Assembly (NCBI GenBank): GCA_002478545.1
Contig: DLOY01000083.1
Span: 23,712 to 36,033, forward strand
Source of the DNA: Micrococcales bacterium UBA7472
GTDB taxonomy: Bacteria; Actinomycetota; Actinomycetes; Actinomycetales; Microbacteriaceae
Direction of reading: 5' to 3'
Length of the DNA: 12,322 nucleotides
Shown here piece after piece: positions 6,619 through 12,322 of the stretch. Positions within the stretch are counted from its first letter, which is position 1. Each line of letters starts with the position of its first letter. A program made the position numbers and the translations under genes. A model generated the notes under the pieces. That model searched no databases, was not told the DNA's origin, and saw nothing but the letters and a program-made list of their open reading frames with translations.

Positions 6619-7344
6619 ATGAAACTGGAGCTACTTCCAGCCGTAGATGTTGCTGCCGGAAAGGCTGTGCGACTGACTCAGGGCGAGGCTGGCAGCGAGG
6701 AGGACTTCGGTCACCCATTAGATGCCGCTCGCGATTGGATCTCGGCTGGCGCTGAGTGGATTCACCTTGTGGATCTCGATGCTGCATTCGGCAGGGGAGA
6801 GAATCGCGCTGTTATCGGCGAGGTCGTTAGAGCAAGCGGTGACACGAAGATCGAGCTCTCTGGGGGTATTAGAGACGATGCATCCCTGGAGGCCGCTCTA
6901 GAACTGGGTGCTACCCGCGTTAATCTCGGAACTGCTGCCTTGGAGAACCCGGATTGGACTGCACGGGTGATTTCGAAATACGGTGACCAGATTGCTGTGG
7001 GCCTAGACGTGCGCGGAACTACTCTTGCCGCTCGTGGTTGGACCCAGGAGGGCGGAGACCTGTTTGAGGTCTTGGCCCGGTTGGAGGATGCGGGTTGTGC
7101 CAGGTATGTCGTCACCGATGTCACCAAAGACGGCACGCTCAGAGGTCCAAACCTTGAGCTGCTGAAGCTGGTTATGGAAAAGACGAATAAACCAGTGGTC
7201 GCCTCTGGCGGTATTTCCTCCCTCGATGACATCAGAGATCTGCATGGTCTAGTTGGACTAGGTCTGGAGGGTGCAATTCTGGGCAAGTCACTGTATGCGG
7301 GCCGCTTCACGCTTGAGCAAGCGCTCGAAATCGCAAACGGATAA
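6619..7344 (+). CDS. priA: Phosphoribosyl isomerase PriA (HisA, probably also TrpF activity)
   Basis: This (beta/alpha)8-barrel isomerase acts on ProFAR in histidine synthesis. In actinobacteria the same enzyme, PriA, also isomerises phosphoribosylanthranilate for tryptophan. The catalytic aspartates are Asp10 (LLPAVDV) and Asp167 (VVTDVTKDGTL). PriA-type features are Arg18 in AVRLTQGEAGSE, WIHLVDLDAAFGRGEN, SGGIRDD, and Trp141 in ARGW, corresponding to the loop arginine and tryptophan of M. tuberculosis PriA. I chose ATG 6619, six bases after AGGAG; an in-frame GTG at 6616 would add one residue. The gene is preceded by hisH (9-bp gap) and followed directly by the SseB-like gene. Dual activity is inferred from sequence type. 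Confidence 0.95.
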   Translation: MKLELLPAVDVAAGKAVRLTQGEAGSEEDFGHPLDAARDWISAGAEWIHLVDLDAAFGRGENRAVIGEVVRASGDTKIELSGGIRDDASLEAALELGATRVNLGTAALENPDWTARVISKYGDQIAVGLDVRGTTLAARGWTQEGGDLFEVLARLEDAGCARYVVTDVTKDGTLRGPNLELLKLVMEKTNKPVVASGGISSLDDIRDLHGLVGLGLEGAILGKSLYAGRFTLEQALEIANG

Positions 7345-8085
7345 ATGTCACACGACCGGTTCCACGATTCGGCGGGAGTCCCCTGGGAAGGGCGAGAGTT
7401 CTCGCAGAATCAGTGGTCGAATGACGATGGCAGTTGCCCGCCGGCGCTCGCCAAAGCCCTTGAGGGTGAAGTTTTGGTTGAGTCCGTTGTCGCAGCCCTC
7501 AGATCTCAAAGACTCCTGGTCCCGCTAATCGCGCAGTTAGGCGAGGCGGAGTTGGGGCCAAACGGCTTCATGGTGGACAAGAGCGCGGACCTCAGCATCG
7601 TGGCCGTCAGTACACCCGACGGCGGTTCGGCCATTCCCGCTTTCAGCTCGGTGAGCGCTATGTCTCGCTGGCGCGCTGATGCCAGACCAGTTCCAGTTCC
7701 GGTCGAAAAACTAGCGCTTGCTGCTATTGCCGAGGGTCATAACCGAATCGTGCTCGATCCAGCTTCCAAGTCTGTGGTCTTGAGACGGCCCGCCTTGGCG
7801 CACCTAGCCCAGAACCTGATATGGAACTCTCCTTCCAAAAATCCTGACGTGATGGCCTTGGTCTCGAAGGTAGTCGAGGAATTCGAAGAAATCAGCGCTT
7901 GCAAGCTCTTAGACGGCGATCCCCAGGGTGATCTATCCGGACCTGAACTGGTGTTGGTTCTCAAACTCAACCCCGGCCTAAGTCAAGATCAGATTCGGGA
8001 GATACTTGGCCGATTCAGCACCATGCTCCAGGGTCCAAGATTCCTAGAGCTCGTGGATTCGTTAGGAATTCGAATCGTTAGCTAA
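7345..8085 (+). CDS. SseB-family protein
   Basis: The ATG follows the priA stop with no gap (TAAATG), so the gene belongs to the histidine operon. The 246-residue product is predicted soluble, with no signal peptide or membrane segment. The N-terminal GVPWEGREF and the motifs LLVPLIAQLGE, VDKSADLSIVAV, IPAFSSVSAMSRW and RRPALAHLAQNLIW correspond to the SseB N-terminal domain found in actinobacterial proteins. SseB itself was named for enhanced serine sensitivity in E. coli, but the biochemical role is unknown, and I infer none. The C-terminal half (ELVLVLKLNPGLSQDQIREIL) is probably a small alpha/beta domain. Its end overlaps the convergent DUF1844 gene by 8 bp. Confidence 0.88.
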   Translation: MSHDRFHDSAGVPWEGREFSQNQWSNDDGSCPPALAKALEGEVLVESVVAALRSQRLLVPLIAQLGEAELGPNGFMVDKSADLSIVAVSTPDGGSAIPAFSSVSAMSRWRADARPVPVPVEKLALAAIAEGHNRIVLDPASKSVVLRRPALAHLAQNLIWNSPSKNPDVMALVSKVVEEFEEISACKLLDGDPQGDLSGPELVLVLKLNPGLSQDQIREILGRFSTMLQGPRFLELVDSLGIRIVS

Positions 8086-8395
8086 CCGGGCCCGTGTACT
8101 TCTCGCCCGGGCCCTTGCCTGGCTCATCCTGAATCACTGAAGCCTCGCGGAAGGCAAGTTGGAGTGATCTCAATCCGTCTCTCAGTGGCCGAGCGTGGTG
8201 GTCTCCAATTTCAGGAGCAGCGGCCGTAATTAATCCAGCGAGTGCGTTGATCAGCTTGCGTGCCTCATCCAGGTCCGCCTTTTGATCTTCAGCGAGGCCG
8301 CACTGCACGGCAGCGGCACTCATCAAGTGCACAGCGGCCGTAGTGATGATCTCTACCGCAGGAACTTCGGCTATATCGCGGGTAATCTCGTCCAA
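8078..8395 (-). CDS. DUF1844 family protein
   Basis: This small 105-residue conserved protein of unknown function matches the actinobacterial DUF1844 pattern: EVPAVEIITTAAVHLMSAAAVQCGL at about residues 10-34, the helical segment LDEARKLINALAGLITAAAP, LRDGLRSLQLAFREAS, and a charged C-terminus GPGEKYTGPV. It is mostly alpha-helical with no obvious membrane segment. The start is TTG at 8395 with AAAGAGG a few bases upstream; the frame is open upstream as far as a stop at 8426-8428, with no better start. It overlaps the convergent SseB-like gene by 8 bp and is divergent from infC. Conservation beside infC in related genomes is recalled, not tested here. Confidence 0.87.
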   Translation of the reverse strand: MDEITRDIAEVPAVEIITTAAVHLMSAAAVQCGLAEDQKADLDEARKLINALAGLITAAAPEIGDHHARPLRDGLRSLQLAFREASVIQDEPGKGPGEKYTGPVS

Positions 8396-8574
8396 AATCC
8401 CTCTTTCGAAATGGGTGTTCGTCTGCTAGGCTACCTCAGGCTCTGGGCGACAGCTCAGTCAGAAGTGGATTGCGATCCCACCTGCCAACCGCATCTAAAG
8501 GTTGTTCGGGTTTGAGCGTTGATTTGTTTCTGCACGTTTTTCGTGGGCTACAAACGGTATCAGAGGAGCTTCTT
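8396..8574 (+). promoter_or_regulatory. infC upstream region and probable mRNA leader
   Basis: This 179-bp divergent spacer has an extended -10 candidate, TGC-TAGGCT, at 8424-8432, overlapping TAGCCT on the minus strand for DUF1844. Transcription from near 8439 would give an infC leader of about 135 nt. It contains small hairpins: CTGGGC-GACA-GCTCAG (8443-8458, one G-U pair), GTGGAT/ATCCCAC (8465-8481, one bulge), and CACG-TTTTT-CGTG (8533-8545), the last lying just before the ribosome-binding site. No T-rich terminator is seen. A regulatory role, for example L20 or IF3 control, is only a possibility. Confidence 0.4.

Positions 8575-8577
<3 letters not shown>
8562..8577 (+). promoter_or_regulatory. 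infC ribosome-binding site with AUC start codon
   Basis: AGAGGAG at 8562-8568 is a strong Shine-Dalgarno match placed six nucleotides before ATC at 8575. The ATC codon is exactly where IF3 homology begins (ISDPRINERIRV). No ATG, GTG or TTG in frame lies within the usual distance of this site, so the non-standard ATC is the best start. Confidence 0.65.
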
Positions 8578-9153
<576 letters not shown>

Positions 9154-9162
9154 GGAGAGATC

Positions 9163-9357
9163 ATGCCGAAGATGAAGACCCACTCGGGTGCCAAGAAGCG
9201 CTTCCGCTTCACTGGCAGCGGCAAGCTCATGAAGCAGCAAATCAACATGCGCCACAACCTGGAGCACAAGTCATCCAGACGCACCCGTCGTCTGAACCAG
9301 GACCAGGTGGTTTCAGCCGCAGATTTCAAGAAGCTAAAGAAGCAGCTCGGTCGCTAA
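9163..9357 (+). CDS. rpmI: 50S ribosomal protein L35
   Basis: A small basic 64-residue protein of the large ribosomal subunit. The N-terminus MPKMKTHSGAKKRF and the segment NMRHNLEHKSSRRTRRL are the L35 signatures. GGAGAG lies a few bases before the ATG, nine bases after the infC stop. Length and composition are normal. It sits in the conserved order infC-rpmI-rplT and is expected to be co-transcribed with both. Confidence 0.97.
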   Translation: MPKMKTHSGAKKRFRFTGSGKLMKQQINMRHNLEHKSSRRTRRLNQDQVVSAADFKKLKKQLGR

Positions 9358-9381
9358 CCGACGCTATAGAAGGAGTAGAAA

Positions 9382-9765
9382 ATGGCAAGAGTAAAAAACG
9401 CCGTCAACTCGCTAAAGAAGCGTCGCGTTGCGCTTGAGCGTGCTCACGGATACCGCGGTCAGCGTTCACGCCTGTACCGCATGGCAAAGCAGCAGCTGCT
9501 GCACTCGTTGGTCTACGCATACAACGACCGTCGTAAGCGCAAGGGTGACTTCCGTCGCCTTTGGATCCAGCGCATCAATGCAGGTGCTCGCGCAAACGGC
9601 ATGACCTACAACCGTTTCATCCAGGGTCTGCAGCTTGCTGGTATTGAGGTCGACCGTCGTATCCTCTCGGACATGGCTATTCACGACCCGAAGACCTTTG
9701 CTTCCTTGGTCGCTTCCGCTAAGGCTGCGCTACCAAAGGATGTGAACGCCCCAAAGGCTAGCTAA
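9382..9765 (+). CDS. rplT: 50S ribosomal protein L20
   Basis: L20 binds 23S rRNA early and is needed for assembly of the 50S subunit; in several bacteria it also represses its own operon. The 127-residue protein has the basic N-terminal extension MARVKNAVNSLKKRR, AHGYRGQRSRLYRMAKQQ, the RRKRKGDFRRLWIQRINAGAR motif, and the globular C-terminal part with NRFIQGLQLAGIEVDRRILSDMA. A clear GAAGGAG ribosome-binding site precedes the ATG. The stop overlaps the next start by one base (TAATG), so the downstream methyltransferase is probably coupled to rplT translation. Confidence 0.97.
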   Translation: MARVKNAVNSLKKRRVALERAHGYRGQRSRLYRMAKQQLLHSLVYAYNDRRKRKGDFRRLWIQRINAGARANGMTYNRFIQGLQLAGIEVDRRILSDMAIHDPKTFASLVASAKAALPKDVNAPKAS

Positions 9766-10562
9766 TGCTCGATAACCCAGGATCCGACAGGATCAAGGGA
9801 GTATCACGCCTAAATCAGAAAGACGCCCGGACTGAGTCCGGGCTCTTTCTGCTTGATGGCCCACAAGGTCTGAAGGAACTCAGTCGCAGGCCAGAGCTTG
9901 CACGCGAGATTTTTGCGACGGAGGTAGCGGCCGACCGCTACTTTGAAGAGTTGGACGCGTTGGAGCGCGCTGGGGTCGAGATCACGTTGGTATCCGAGCG
10001 GGTCATGGCCAAGCTCTCACAAACCACCACACCGCAAGGGGTTGTTGCGGTTGTCAATCAGCTTGACCTGAGCATTGGTGAGGCCATGGCCGGCAATCCA
10101 AGACTTGTCGTGGTTCTAGATCAAGCTCGAGACCCCGGAAATGCCGGAACTATTCTTCGCGCAGCAGATGCCGCAGGAGCGGACCTGGTCATCTTCTTGC
10201 AAGACTCGGTTGATCCTTACAACCCCAAGTTGGTCAGATCAACTGCAGGCAGCATCCTGCACGTTCCCTTCGTCAAAGACGTAGCTCCAGGTGAGGCCAT
10301 CTCGGCACTCAAATTGGCTGGATTGCAGGTATTCGCGACGACCGCCGCCGGGGAATCCATCACAACGCTGCGCGCCGCTCTTGCCGCACCAACAGCTTGG
10401 ATCTTCGGCAACGAAGCTCACGGGATCAGCGCTGAAGTCCAAGAATTGTCGGACAGGTCGGTCGCCCTACCGATTTACGGACAGGCAGAGTCTTTGAACT
10501 TGGCAACTGCTGCATCAGTTTGTCTCTACGCCTCAGCCTTCGAACAGCATTCCCAAGACTAA
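9765..10562 (+). CDS. SpoU/TrmH-family RNA 2'-O-ribose methyltransferase (TsnR-like)
   Basis: This is a 265-residue SPOUT (trefoil-knot) methyltransferase expected to methylate a ribose 2'-OH in 23S rRNA. An N-terminal substrate-binding domain (residues 1 to about 100, including LFLLDGPQGLKEL) precedes the catalytic domain. Motif 1 is DPGNAGTILRAADAAGAD from residue 123, with Asn126 and Arg132; motif 2 is FGNEAHGIS at 214-222, with Glu217; motif 3 is AESLNLATAASV from residue 241, with Ser243 and Asn245. The order rplT, this gene, pheS matches that around M. tuberculosis Rv1644, called tsnR; the exact nucleotide target is not predictable. The start overlaps the rplT stop by one base. A terminator-like hairpin lies within codons 18-29. 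Confidence 0.93.
   Translation: MLDNPGSDRIKGVSRLNQKDARTESGLFLLDGPQGLKELSRRPELAREIFATEVAADRYFEELDALERAGVEITLVSERVMAKLSQTTTPQGVVAVVNQLDLSIGEAMAGNPRLVVVLDQARDPGNAGTILRAADAAGADLVIFLQDSVDPYNPKLVRSTAGSILHVPFVKDVAPGEAISALKLAGLQVFATTAAGESITTLRAALAAPTAWIFGNEAHGISAEVQELSDRSVALPIYGQAESLNLATAASVCLYASAFEQHSQD
9817..9850 (+). terminator. Terminator-like hairpin inside the 5' end of the RNA methyltransferase gene
   Basis: The left arm AGAAAGA (9817-9823), a bulged C, and GCCCGGAC (9825-9832) pair fully with GTCCGGGC (9836-9843) and TCTTTCT (9844-9850) across a TGA loop. This makes a 15-bp stem whose GC-rich core is flanked by A-rich and T-rich arms, the form of a bidirectional intrinsic terminator. It starts 52 nt after a translated start codon, so it may act as an attenuator controlling read-through from rplT to the downstream genes. 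Structure is clear; function is inferred. Confidence 0.55.
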
Positions 10563-10566
10563 ACTT

Positions 10567-11607
10567 GTGCGGGTGCCTCTAGAACTCAATCAGCAAACGG
10601 TAGCGAAGGCTTTGGCCGAAGCGCTTGCCGAGGTTAATGCCGCCAATACGTTCGCCGAGCTCAAGACTTTGAAGGCATCTTTGGTGGGGGAGAGCTCACA
10701 GCTAGCCCAACTAAATGCACTAATCCGCGATTTACCTGCCGAGCAAAAGGCAGAGGCCGGCAAGTTGGTCGGGCAGGCACGAGCCGAGTTGAACCAGGTA
10801 TTTGCAAGCAGAGAGACCGAGCTTGAGGCGCTTGCTCTCGAAGAGCAGCTGAGGTCTGAGTCGGTAGACCTAACTGCAAGTCCCCAGGTTTTGAGACAGG
10901 GCGCTAGACACCCACTTTCTCTACTGATGGATCAAATCTCTGATGTTTTTGTCGGAATGGGCTGGGAAATCGCAGACGGTCCGGAACTCGAAAATGAGTG
11001 GTTCAACTTTGATGCTCTGAACTTCCACCCTGATCACCCTGCTCGCGCGATGCAAGACACATTTTTTGTGGCCCCGGTTGAGAACCACCTACTTCTTCGG
11101 ACTCACACTTCTCCGGTTCAGGTCAGGTCCATGCTGGAGCGAGACTTACCGCTTTACGTGCTTTGCCCAGGCCGGGTATTCAGAACCGATGAGTTGGATG
11201 CCACGCACACCCCCGTATTTCACCAGGTGGAGGGTCTTGCGGTTGACAAAGGCCTGACTATGGCTGATCTCAAGGGCACTCTGGAGCACTTTGCAAGAGT
11301 GATGTTTGGACCTGAGGCCAGGATTCGCCTAAGGCCAAGCTTCTTCCCATTCACTGAGCCTTCCGCTGAGCTAGATGTCTGGCACCCTGGGGCAAAGGGC
11401 GGTCCAAGATGGGTCGAGTGGGGTGGCTGCGGCATGGTGAATCCAAACGTGCTGCTGGCTGCAGGAATTGATCCAGAGGTGTACTCGGGATTTGCATTTG
11501 GAATGGGTATCGAGCGGACCCTGATGTTCCGCAATGGTGTGCGAGACATGCACGACATGGTCGAGGCGGACATTCGCTTCTCGCAGCAGTTTGGGTCGGT
11601 GATCTAG
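10567..11607 (+). CDS. pheS: Phenylalanine--tRNA ligase alpha subunit
   Basis: PheS is the catalytic subunit of the (alpha-beta)2 enzyme that charges tRNA-Phe. The 346-residue protein has an N-terminal coiled-coil tRNA-binding arm (about 1-90, rich in Ala, Glu and Leu), then class II synthetase motifs: motif 1 around HPLSLLMDQISDVFVGMGW from residue 115, motif 2 RVFRTDELDATHTPVFHQVEG from 203, and motif 3 GFAFGMGIERTLMFRNGVRD from 308. THTSPVQVR and FFPFTEPSAE are the usual active-site segments. Two in-frame GTG codons, at 10567 and 10573, are possible starts, and neither has a good ribosome-binding site. TAAACT at 10560-10565 lies seven bases before the second, compatible with a leaderless start. 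The stop overlaps pheT by one base. Confidence 0.96.
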   Translation: MRVPLELNQQTVAKALAEALAEVNAANTFAELKTLKASLVGESSQLAQLNALIRDLPAEQKAEAGKLVGQARAELNQVFASRETELEALALEEQLRSESVDLTASPQVLRQGARHPLSLLMDQISDVFVGMGWEIADGPELENEWFNFDALNFHPDHPARAMQDTFFVAPVENHLLLRTHTSPVQVRSMLERDLPLYVLCPGRVFRTDELDATHTPVFHQVEGLAVDKGLTMADLKGTLEHFARVMFGPEARIRLRPSFFPFTEPSAELDVWHPGAKGGPRWVEWGGCGMVNPNVLLAAGIDPEVYSGFAFGMGIERTLMFRNGVRDMHDMVEADIRFSQQFGSVI

Positions 11608-12322
11608 TGAGAATTCCACTGAGTTGGCTTCGCGAATTTGTCGAACTTCCTGACAATGCGACTCCCCATACGGTCATGGCCGAATTGGTCCGAGTTGGCC
11701 TGGAGGAAGAGGGTGCTCACGGCGGGGAGCTGCGCGGCCCGATTGTTGTCGGCAAGGTGTTGGAGTTTGTCGAGGAAGAGCAGTCAAACGGCAAAACCAT
11801 TCGCTGGTGTCAGGTAGAAGTTGCTCCAGGCATTGTGAACGGAATCGTTTGCGGCGCTCGCAACTTCTTCGTAGGGGACAAGGTTGTCGTAACCCTGCCT
11901 GGTGCAGCCTTGCCGGGAGGTTTTGAGATTGCTGCCCGCAAGACCTACGGGCACATCTCAGATGGCATGATCGCGTCTTCTCGCGAGCTTGGTCTCAGTG
12001 ATGAGCACGATGGCATTTTGCGGCTCGAGACTCTGGGTCTGGATCCAGAGGTTGGAACTGATGCCCTGGACCTTTTGGGCCTGGGGGAGGCCGCGGCCGA
12101 GGTGAACGTTACCCCCGATCGTGGTTATTGTCTTTCGATTCGAGGCATTGCTCGAGAGTACTCGCACGCCAGTGGTGCCAAATTCTCTGACCCTGCGACC
12201 CTGGTGAACCCTCTGGCGGGAAACGGAATCGCGCTTGAAGTTTCAGACCTTGCTCCAATTCACAACAAACTTGGCTGCTCGAGCTTTCACCTAATCGGAG
12301 TCAGTGGGATTGATGCTAAGGC
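11607..12322 (+). CDS. pheT: Phenylalanine--tRNA ligase beta subunit, N-terminal part (runs off the right edge)
   Basis: The frame opens at GTG 11607, overlapping the pheS stop by one base (TAGTG), and stays open to the window end, giving 238 residues. The beginning RIPLSWLREFVELP is the standard PheT N-terminus. An EMAP/OB-fold tRNA-binding domain follows at about residues 40-150, with VVGKVLEFVEE, WCQVEVAPG, IVCGARNFFVGDKVVV and KTYGHISDGMIASSRELGL. The next segment, VNVTPDRGYCLSIRGIAREYS at about 168-188, leads towards the B3/B4 editing region. PheT is normally near 800 residues, so roughly the last two thirds are outside. It is coupled to pheS and forms the beta subunit of the same synthetase. 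Confidence 0.96.
   Translation, partial: MRIPLSWLREFVELPDNATPHTVMAELVRVGLEEEGAHGGELRGPIVVGKVLEFVEEEQSNGKTIRWCQVEVAPGIVNGIVCGARNFFVGDKVVVTLPGAALPGGFEIAARKTYGHISDGMIASSRELGLSDEHDGILRLETLGLDPEVGTDALDLLGLGEAAAEVNVTPDRGYCLSIRGIAREYSHASGAKFSDPATLVNPLAGNGIALEVSDLAPIHNKLGCSSFHLIGVSGIDAK

Noticed and set aside
6762..7310. Long minus-strand open frame (182 codons) opposite priA
   Set aside because: Its product is rich in Ser, Pro and Arg with no family motif, as expected from the reverse complement of a GC-biased gene; priA on the plus strand is unambiguous.
8088..8114. Inverted repeat GGGCCCG...CGGGCCC at the SseB-like/DUF1844 junction as a terminator
   Set aside because: Neither strand has a T-run after the stem, the loop is 13 nt, and the bases are explained by the conserved GPGEKYTGP coding sequence of DUF1844.
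8470..8574. N-terminal extension of infC from TTG at 8470
   Set aside because: The 35 extra residues do not resemble IF3, and the strong Shine-Dalgarno sits downstream of this TTG, positioned for ATC 8575.

Overview
The window is ordinary chromosomal core sequence from an actinobacterium, most likely a Microbacteriaceae-type organism with a small, tightly packed genome. The evidence is a PriA-type HisA, a DUF1844 protein, an actinobacterial-type pair of lexA and a divergent LysM gene with operators close to TCGAAC-N4-GTTCGA, and the infC-rpmI-rplT-(2'-O-methyltransferase)-pheS-pheT block. Base composition, sampled by eye, is a little over half G+C. That is low for the family and would suit a freshwater or marine streamlined lineage, but this is inference. 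I see no mobile element, tRNA, rRNA, CRISPR array or phage gene.

Layout. (1) 1-1108: the end of miaA overlapping dapF. (2) 1083-1700, minus: an RsmC-like methyltransferase, convergent with dapF. (3) 1735-3165: hflX, divergent from the methyltransferase across only 34 bp. (4) 3152-4267: an SOS module, with lexA on the minus strand, an operator region of about 200 bp, and a divergent small membrane-anchored LysM protein resembling the YneA/DivS/ChiZ cell-division suppressors. (5) 4291-8085: histidine genes hisC-hisB-hisH-priA plus a co-transcribed SseB-like gene. (6) 8078-8395, minus: DUF1844. (7) 8575-12322: infC-rpmI-rplT, a SpoU-type RNA 2'-O-methyltransferase, pheS and the 5' part of pheT, all for translation.

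How the genes work together. hisC, hisB, hisH and priA supply four activities of histidine synthesis, and PriA probably also serves tryptophan synthesis. LexA should repress itself and the LysM gene, tying division arrest to DNA damage. infC, rpmI and rplT encode IF3, L35 and L20. The next gene modifies RNA, and pheS and pheT encode phenylalanyl-tRNA synthetase.

Points worth a second look are: three LexA-box candidates between lexA and the LysM gene; a probable AUC start codon for infC; a strong terminator-like hairpin inside the start of the 2'-O-methyltransferase gene; likely leaderless promoters (TAGGNT placed 6-8 nt before start codons); and tail-to-tail stop-codon overlaps at all three convergent junctions. 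No wholly new system is evident.
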